Shown in pieces: positions 56,101-64,000 of a stretch of DNA of 64,000 nucleotides. Positions within the stretch are counted from its first letter, which is position 1. Each line of letters starts with the position of its first letter. The stretch comes from Hirschia sp. (GTDB lineage Bacteria > Pseudomonadota > Alphaproteobacteria > Caulobacterales > Hyphomonadaceae), in assembly GCA_002709235.1 (NCBI GenBank), contig PAQI01000021.1:56132-120131 (forward strand), read 5' to 3'. The notes under the pieces are model-generated. The model saw only the letters and a program-made list of their open reading frames with translations. It searched no databases and was not told the DNA's origin. The position numbers and the translations under genes are program-made.

Positions 56101-56376
56101 TTCTCGTCCGAGACTGCAGGTGAATTGGGAAGTTTCTCCGTTCATAATCAAATGGCCTGTATAGACGGGGTGTGACGAATTTAGGGTTTGTAACGGGGCA
56201 AGTTTCCTGTTTCGCGCTTTTTGTTCGTGTTCGCCCTGGGACGGGGGCGCGTCGCAAGTCCGACGAGCTCCTGGTCTGAAGCCCGATATCGGGTGAAGAT
56301 GTGGAGCGAAGCGGGCGCGTTACGCGCATATCCTGGGGTGACCGGATGGTTCGGTCGCCTGGTTTTGGAGACCGCA
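56101..56376 (+). promoter_or_regulatory. rplJ leader region
   Basis: About 276 bases without an ORF. Holds several short stems: CGTCG/CGACG (56250-56265), the palindrome CCCGATATCGGG (56282-56293) and GCGCG-TTA-CGCGC (56315-56327). It precedes rplJ, where L10 usually binds its own mRNA. A promoter is likely but not placed. Confidence 0.45.
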
Positions 56377-56892
56377 ATGGATCGAGCTGGAAAAGCACAA
56401 GCGCTGGAGGTGCTCAAGGGCATCTTCGCGGATTCGGGAAGCGTTATCGTGACCCACTATTCCGGACTGACCGTGGCGGAATTGTCAGACCTGCGTACAA
56501 AGCTGAAAGCTGAAGGTGCGAGTCTGAAAGTCATCAAGAACCGTCTTGCCAAGATCGCCTTGGACGGCAAGGGTGGCGATGAAGCTCAAGCGCTCTTCCA
56601 AGGGCCAGTAGCTATCGCTTATTCGCCCGACCCCGTCGCTCCGGCGAAAATAGCAGATGCCTTCGCTAAAACCAATGAAAAGCTCGTCCTCGTGGGCGGC
56701 ATCATGGAAGAGAAGGTGTTGGATGCAGGTGGTGTCAAGGCTTTGGCCAAGATGCCTTCCCTGGATCAGCTTCGCGGCAAGATCATCGGTGTTATTCAGG
56801 CTCCAGCGACCAAGGTCGCCGGCGTTCTGCAGGCACCAGCCGGTCAGCTTGCGCGGGTCGTATCCGCGTACAGCAAGAAAGATGCGGCTTGA
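56377..56892 (+). CDS. rplJ: 50S ribosomal protein L10
   Basis: 171 residues from MDRAGKAQ at 56377, with GGAG 6 bases upstream; an open frame extends 52 codons further but has no L10 similarity. LKVIKNRLAKIAL is in the rRNA-binding part and the C-terminal helix anchors L7/L12. Confidence 0.96.
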   Translation: MDRAGKAQALEVLKGIFADSGSVIVTHYSGLTVAELSDLRTKLKAEGASLKVIKNRLAKIALDGKGGDEAQALFQGPVAIAYSPDPVAPAKIADAFAKTNEKLVLVGGIMEEKVLDAGGVKALAKMPSLDQLRGKIIGVIQAPATKVAGVLQAPAGQLARVVSAYSKKDAA

Positions 56893-56963
56893 TGGCGTTT
56901 CATCACGTCTAGTCCAAACAAATATCAACCTAGTCACATCCGATCTGAAAAAGAGTAATTCAA

Positions 56964-57341
56964 ATGGCTGATCTTGAAAAAATCGTCGAGCAGCTCTCCG
57001 AGCTGAGCGTTATGGAAGCTGCTGAGCTGGCGACCATGCTGGAAGAAAAATGGGGCGTTTCTGCTGCTGCTCCTGTTGCTATGGCTGCTGGCCCTGCTGC
57101 TGCAGATGCTGGTCCTGCTGAAGAGAAAGACGAATTCGATGTCATTCTCAAAGGCGCAGGCGACAAGAAAATCAACGTCATCAAGGCTGTACGCGAAGTC
57201 GTATCCGGTCTTGGCCTGAAGGAAGCCAAGGAGCTCGTCGAGAGCGCTCCTAAAGCTGTCAAAGAAGGCGTCAGCAAGGGCGAAGCTGAAGAAATCATGA
57301 AGAAACTGCAAGAGGCCGGCGCGGAAGTCGAACTCAAGTAG
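56964..57341 (+). CDS. rplL: 50S ribosomal protein L7/L12
   Basis: 125 residues. N-terminal dimer domain, an Ala/Pro/Gly hinge (residues about 35-52), then the C-domain with [20 protein letters not shown]. Recruits translation GTPases. Confidence 0.97.
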   Translation: MADLEKIVEQLSELSVMEAAELATMLEEKWGVSAAAPVAMAAGPAAADAGPAEEKDEFDVILKGAGDKKINVIKAVREVVSGLGLKEAKELVESAPKAVKEGVSKGEAEEIMKKLQEAGAEVELK

Positions 57342-57361
57342 TCTTTTTGACTGTAATGCGG

Positions 57362-57390
57362 GCGGACCGTTTCGCGTGGAAGCGGTCCGC
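57362..57390 (+). promoter_or_regulatory. 12-bp hairpin in the rplL-rpoB gap
   Basis: GCGGACCG at 57362-57369 pairs with CGGTCCGC at 57383-57390, extended by TTTC/GAAG-type pairs to 12 bp with a 5-base loop. No U-tract. It fits the attenuator or RNase III site known between rplL and rpoB in E. coli. Confidence 0.5.
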
Positions 57391-57527
57391 AAGCATTTAA
57401 ATCTCTCGGCGGTATGCGTGATTAACTATCACGAAACGCCGTTTTCATTCCACGCACCGAACGGAACGTGGTCTTTGCTGCCTCATTGATTTGCAGGTGC
57501 TGCGAGGCCCAAAAAAGAGGCCCAGAC

Positions 57528-60500
57528 ATGGCTCTGTCGTTTACGGCGAAAAAGCGTATTCGGAAATCCTTCGGGAATATCCCAGAAACAGTTCAAATGC
57601 CTAATCTGATTGAGATTCAGCGCTCGTCTTACGAGCAGTTTCTCATGATGCACACACCCGCTTCCGAACGGAAGGGTGAGGGGCTTGATGCTGTTTTTCG
57701 GTCTGTTTTCCCTATCAAGGATTTTAACGAAAGATCGGTTCTTGAGTACGTTTCCTACGAATTCGAACCGCCGAAATTCGACACTGAAGAGTGTATGCAG
57801 CGCGATCTAAACTACGCTGCTCCCCTGAAGGTCAAGCTGCGTTTGATCGTGTTCGAAACCGATGAGGACACGGGTGCCAAGTCGATCAAGGACATCAAGG
57901 AACAAGATGTTTATCTTGGTGACATCCCGCTGATGACCGACAAGGGTACCTTCATTGTGAATGGTACCGAGCGTGTTATCGTTTCTCAGATGCACAGATC
58001 GCCAGGCGTGTTCTTTGACCACGACAAGGGCAAGACTCACTCGTCGGGAAAGCTGCTCTTTGCTGCGCGTATCATTCCATACCGTGGTTCCTGGTTGGAT
58101 TTCGAATTCGACGCCAAGGACATTCTGCACGTTCGTATCGACCGCAAGCGTAAACTGCCCGCCACGGCATTGCTGCAAGCGCTCGGCTACGATCAGGAAA
58201 AAATTCTCGATATCTTCTATCGGAAAGTTGGCTACAGGCTGGACAAATCTGGCTGGATCACAGGGTTTTCTGCTGATCGCTGGAAAGGTGTTCGCACCGA
58301 GTTTGATCTGATCAACGCTGCTGATGGAAAAGTCGCATTCAATGCGGGCAAGAAGATTTCGCCCGTCAAGGCACGCAAGGCTGAAGAAGCTGGCCTCACG
58401 GAAATTCTGGTTCCATCCAGCTTTCTTGAAGGCAAGTTTGTCGGTGAAGATGTTGTCAATCTCGAAACCGGTGAGATCTTCGTGGAAGCTGGCGATGAAC
58501 TGACCGAGGAAAACATCGCAGAACTGCGTGACGCCAATGTCGAGATGATTACCATTCTTGACACTGAGGGTGACAATTCCCGCGGTCCATGGCTGCGCAA
58601 CACGCTCAAGGTGGACAAGGCAGAAAACCGTACAGAAGCGTTGTCAGACATCTATCGTGTCATGCGTCCAGGCGAGCCGCCAACTCTGGAAGCCTCCGAA
58701 GCTCTGTTTCAGCAGATGTTCTTCGATTCAGAGCGTTATGACCTTTCCGCTGTTGGTCGCGTGAAGATGAATATGCGTCTTGGCTTCACACTTGATGAGG
58801 CTCCGGACACGATGCGCACCTTGCGCGAAGAAGATATTGTCCATGTCATGCGTACTGTCCTTGATCTGAAGGACGGGCAGGGTGAAGTCGATGATATCGA
58901 CAACCTTGGCAACCGCCGTGTGCGTTCCGTTGGTGAACTTCTTGAGAATGCATACCGCGTGGGTCTCGTTCGCATGGAGCGCGCAATCAAGGAACGCATG
59001 GGATCGGTCGACATCGACACAGTGATGCCGCACGATCTGATCAACGCAAAGCCGGTTGTGGCTGCAGTGCGTGAATTCTTCGGTTCGTCGCAATTGTCCC
59101 AGTTCATGGACCAGACAAACCCGCTGTCGGAAATCACCCACAAGCGTCGTCTTTCGGCGCTTGGCCCTGGTGGTCTGACGCGTGAGCGGGCCGGCTTCGA
59201 GGTGCGAGATGTGCACCCGACCCATTATGGTCGGATTTGTCCGATTGAAACGCCGGAAGGCCCGAATATCGGTCTGATCAACTCGCTCGCGACACATGCA
59301 CGGATCAACAAATACGGCTTTATTGAAAGCCCTTACCGCAAGGTTGAATCGGGCAAGGTGCTCTCTGGTGATGATGCCGTGAGCTATCTTTCCGCCATGG
59401 AGGAAGCCCGCTACAAGATCGCTCAGGCGAATGCGACCATTGATGAAGACGGCACATTGCTGAATGAGTTTGTCAACTGTCGTGTGGCTGGAGAAGCCAT
59501 GCTTATTCCGCGTGAAGAAGTCGAATATATCGACGTTTCACCGAAGCAGGTTGTATCTGTAGCTGCGGCGCTTATCCCGTTCCTCGAGAACGACGATGCG
59601 AACAGGGCTCTGATGGGATCGAACATGCAGCGTCAGGCTGTGCCGCTCGTGAAAACAGATGCTCCGCTAGTTGGCACCGGAATGGAGCAGGTTGTGGCTC
59701 GTGATAGCCGCGCAGCTGTATCCGCGCGCCGTTCCGGTGTGGTTGAGCAAGTGGATGCCAAGCGGATCGTTGTTCGGGCAACCGAAGATCTTGATGCTGC
59801 GCGTTCAGGTGTCGACATTTATCGTTTGTCAAAGTTCCAGCGTTCCAACCAGAACTCCTGTATCAACCAGCGTCCTATCGTGAAGGTGGGTGATGAGGTG
59901 GTCGCTGGCGATATCATTGCTGATGGTCCATCGACAGACCTTGGCGAGCTGGCACTGGGACGTAACGTGCTCGTCGCGTTCATGCCCTGGAATGGTTACA
60001 ACTTTGAAGACTCGATCCTGATCTCCGAGCGCATTGTGCGCGACGATGTCTTTACTTCGATTCACATCGAGGAATTCGAGATTTCGGCGCGAGACACCAA
60101 GCTTGGTCCTGAAGAAATCACGCGCGACATTCCCAATGTCGGTGAGGAAGCTCTTCGTAACCTGGACGAAGCCGGTATCGTTGCTGTGGGTGCTGAAGTG
60201 ACAGCTGGCGACATTCTCGTCGGTAAGGTGACTCCGAAGGGCGAAAGCCCGATGACACCGGAAGAAAAACTCCTGCGTGCCATCTTCGGTGAAAAAGCAT
60301 CCGATGTTCGCGACACCTCATTGCGTGTGCCTCCGGGCGACACGGGGACGGTTGTGGAAGTACGTGTGTTCAACCGCCACGGTGTAGACAAGGATGCACG
60401 TGCCCTGCAGATCGAGCGCGAGCAGATTGATGCGCTTCAGAAGGACAAGGATGACGAGCTCACCATCATTGAACGTGATGCGTATAGCCGTCTGCGTGAC

Positions 60501-61640
60501 CTTCTCATCGGCCAGAACGCCATTAGTGGACCGAAAGGTTTCAGCAAGGGCGAAATCACGTCCGAGAGCCTGATGGATGTGATGGCGATCGACATGTGGC
60601 GGATTGCGGTTGAGGATGAAAGCGTTCAAGCCGACATCGATTCAGTGAAATCGGCACTCGACAATTCTCGTCAGATCATCGAAGCGCGCTTCGAAGACAA
60701 GGTTGACAAGGTTCAGCGCGGGGACGATCTGCCTCCGGGCGTTATGAAAGTGGTCAAGGTCTTTGTTGCCGTGAAGCGCAAGCTTCAGCCAGGTGACAAG
60801 ATGGCCGGACGTCACGGTAACAAGGGGGTGATCTCTCGCATCAACCCGCTTGAGGACATGCCGCATCTTGCCGATGGTACACCTGTCGACATCGTTCTGA
60901 ACCCGCTTGGGGTTCCATCTCGAATGAATGTGGGACAGATCCTTGAAACGCACCTTGGTTGGGCGAGTTCCGGTATGGGGCGTTTGATCGGCGACTCGCT
61001 GGATGAATTCTACCGTGAGCACGATCTGGACAAGTTGAAGGCGGCTTTGACGTCTGCTTATGGTGAAGGCTCTGAACTGCCTGAAACCGAAGACGAGCTG
61101 ACAGAATTGGCGGAAAACCTGCGCAAGGGTGTTCCGGTTGCCACGCCTGTTTTTGATGGTGCTACAGCTGACGACATCGACAACATGCTCCGCCAGGCTG
61201 GTTTTGCCACATCTGGTCAATCAATTGTCTATGATGGCCGTTCAGGTGAGCGTTTCACCCGTCCGGTAACTGTCGGGTACAAATACCTGCTGAAACTGCA
61301 CCACCTTGTCGACGACAAGATTCACGCGCGTTCGACTGGTCCATACTCGCTCGTCACCCAGCAGCCGCTTGGTGGTAAGGCGCAGTTCGGTGGACAGCGT
61401 TTCGGGGAGATGGAGGTCTGGGCTCTGGAAGCCTATGGCGCTGCATACACCCTGCAGGAAATGCTCACCGTCAAATCGGATGACACCGCAGGCCGGTCCA
61501 AGGTCTATGAAGCGATTGTACGTGGAGATGACACCTTTGAAGCAGGTATCCCGGAGAGCTTCAATGTTCTCATCAAGGAAATGCGTTCATTGGGTCTCAA
61601 TGTCGAGTTGCTTGAAGCCGAGGATGCGGACGTTGAATAA
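57528..61640 (+). CDS. rpoB: RNA polymerase subunit beta
   Basis: 1370 residues from [10 protein letters not shown] at 57528, with AAGAGG 7 bases upstream; an earlier start at 57468 would add 20 residues. The rifampicin region [12 protein letters not shown] then [13 protein letters not shown] (about 521-545) has the usual sensitive residues. GRHGNKGV and [20 protein letters not shown] are core motifs. Confidence 0.98.
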   Translation: MALSFTAKKRIRKSFGNIPETVQMPNLIEIQRSSYEQFLMMHTPASERKGEGLDAVFRSVFPIKDFNERSVLEYVSYEFEPPKFDTEECMQRDLNYAAPLKVKLRLIVFETDEDTGAKSIKDIKEQDVYLGDIPLMTDKGTFIVNGTERVIVSQMHRSPGVFFDHDKGKTHSSGKLLFAARIIPYRGSWLDFEFDAKDILHVRIDRKRKLPATALLQALGYDQEKILDIFYRKVGYRLDKSGWITGFSADRWKGVRTEFDLINAADGKVAFNAGKKISPVKARKAEEAGLTEILVPSSFLEGKFVGEDVVNLETGEIFVEAGDELTEENIAELRDANVEMITILDTEGDNSRGPWLRNTLKVDKAENRTEALSDIYRVMRPGEPPTLEASEALFQQMFFDSERYDLSAVGRVKMNMRLGFTLDEAPDTMRTLREEDIVHVMRTVLDLKDGQGEVDDIDNLGNRRVRSVGELLENAYRVGLVRMERAIKERMGSVDIDTVMPHDLINAKPVVAAVREFFGSSQLSQFMDQTNPLSEITHKRRLSALGPGGLTRERAGFEVRDVHPTHYGRICPIETPEGPNIGLINSLATHARINKYGFIESPYRKVESGKVLSGDDAVSYLSAMEEARYKIAQANATIDEDGTLLNEFVNCRVAGEAMLIPREEVEYIDVSPKQVVSVAAALIPFLENDDANRALMGSNMQRQAVPLVKTDAPLVGTGMEQVVARDSRAAVSARRSGVVEQVDAKRIVVRATEDLDAARSGVDIYRLSKFQRSNQNSCINQRPIVKVGDEVVAGDIIADGPSTDLGELALGRNVLVAFMPWNGYNFEDSILISERIVRDDVFTSIHIEEFEISARDTKLGPEEITRDIPNVGEEALRNLDEAGIVAVGAEVTAGDILVGKVTPKGESPMTPEEKLLRAIFGEKASDVRDTSLRVPPGDTGTVVEVRVFNRHGVDKDARALQIEREQIDALQKDKDDELTIIERDAYSRLRDLLIGQNAISGPKGFSKGEITSESLMDVMAIDMWRIAVEDESVQADIDSVKSALDNSRQIIEARFEDKVDKVQRGDDLPPGVMKVVKVFVAVKRKLQPGDKMAGRHGNKGVISRINPLEDMPHLADGTPVDIVLNPLGVPSRMNVGQILETHLGWASSGMGRLIGDSLDEFYREHDLDKLKAALTSAYGEGSELPETEDELTELAENLRKGVPVATPVFDGATADDIDNMLRQAGFATSGQSIVYDGRSGERFTRPVTVGYKYLLKLHHLVDDKIHARSTGPYSLVTQQPLGGKAQFGGQRFGEMEVWALEAYGAAYTLQEMLTVKSDDTAGRSKVYEAIVRGDDTFEAGIPESFNVLIKEMRSLGLNVELLEAEDADVE

Positions 61641-61676
61641 CGTCCTCATCAGAGGTTTATCGTTGAATTTATTTAT

Positions 61677-64000
<2,324 letters not shown>

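Noticed and set aside
60642..61220. Long reverse-strand open frame inside rpoB, and similar ones in rpoC and the glycogen genes
   Set aside because: They mirror strongly conserved genes on the plus strand and have no RBS, family motif or gap of their own; they are shadows of codon use.

Overview
The window is one chromosomal segment of an alphaproteobacterium, most likely a stalked or dimorphic marine type of the Caulobacterales/Hyphomonadales group. Four things point there: a ccrM GANTC methyltransferase with GANTC sites in its own promoter region, TTAA-N7-TTAA sites that match the CtrA consensus, GTTC-N7-GTTC sites that match the alphaproteobacterial LexA consensus, and an F0 ATP synthase operon of the atpI-B-E-F'-F type, separate from F1. 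I see no insertion sequence, prophage, CRISPR array, tRNA or rRNA. Both ends cut through genes: a GMC oxidoreductase on the left and rpoC on the right.

Layout. 1-5.7 kb holds an accessory lipid-type locus: GMC oxidoreductase, FabZ-like dehydratase and acyl carrier protein on the minus strand, then LuxE-like and LuxC-like genes on the plus strand, closed by an acyl-AMP ligase on the minus strand. The divergent promoter region contains a full CtrA-type site. 5.9-17 kb is a complete glycogen operon (glgP-glgB-glgC-glgA-glgX) plus a GH13 alpha-glucosidase. 17.1-19.9 kb has rtcB, behind a leader that contains a 28-codon ORF and a terminator, and an acyltransferase-3 membrane protein. 20-23.3 kb is the F0 operon, with intercistronic hairpins flanking atpE. 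23.3-30.4 kb is a genome maintenance block: smc, a DsbA-like lipoprotein, dciA, mutY and ccrM. 30.6-35.9 kb has a PA0069-type radical SAM gene and a family-4-type uracil-DNA glycosylase, each behind an exact LexA-type site, plus two glycosyltransferase-like genes and a hybrid histidine kinase.

36-43.8 kb has ETF-ubiquinone oxidoreductase, a small charged protein whose Shine-Dalgarno sequence is buried in an 11-bp hairpin, two TPR lipoproteins, ispE and a WecA-like transferase. 43.8-48.8 kb is a minus-strand operon: secreted hypothetical protein, sodium/solute symporter, 40-residue membrane peptide, aspartate-transcarbamylase-like enzyme and asparagine synthetase. The transcarbamylase keeps its carbamoyl-phosphate site but not the usual aspartate-binding loop. 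49-53.9 kb is a cobalamin riboswitch followed by btuB-btuF-btuC-btuD, a full B12 import unit. 54-64 kb is the conserved secE-nusG-rplK-rplA-rplJ-rplL-rpoB-rpoC block.

The most promising undescribed systems are the ACP/LuxC/LuxE locus, the symporter/transcarbamylase/AsnB operon, the rtcB attenuator-like leader and the hairpin-masked small gene after ETF-QO. None could be checked against databases here.
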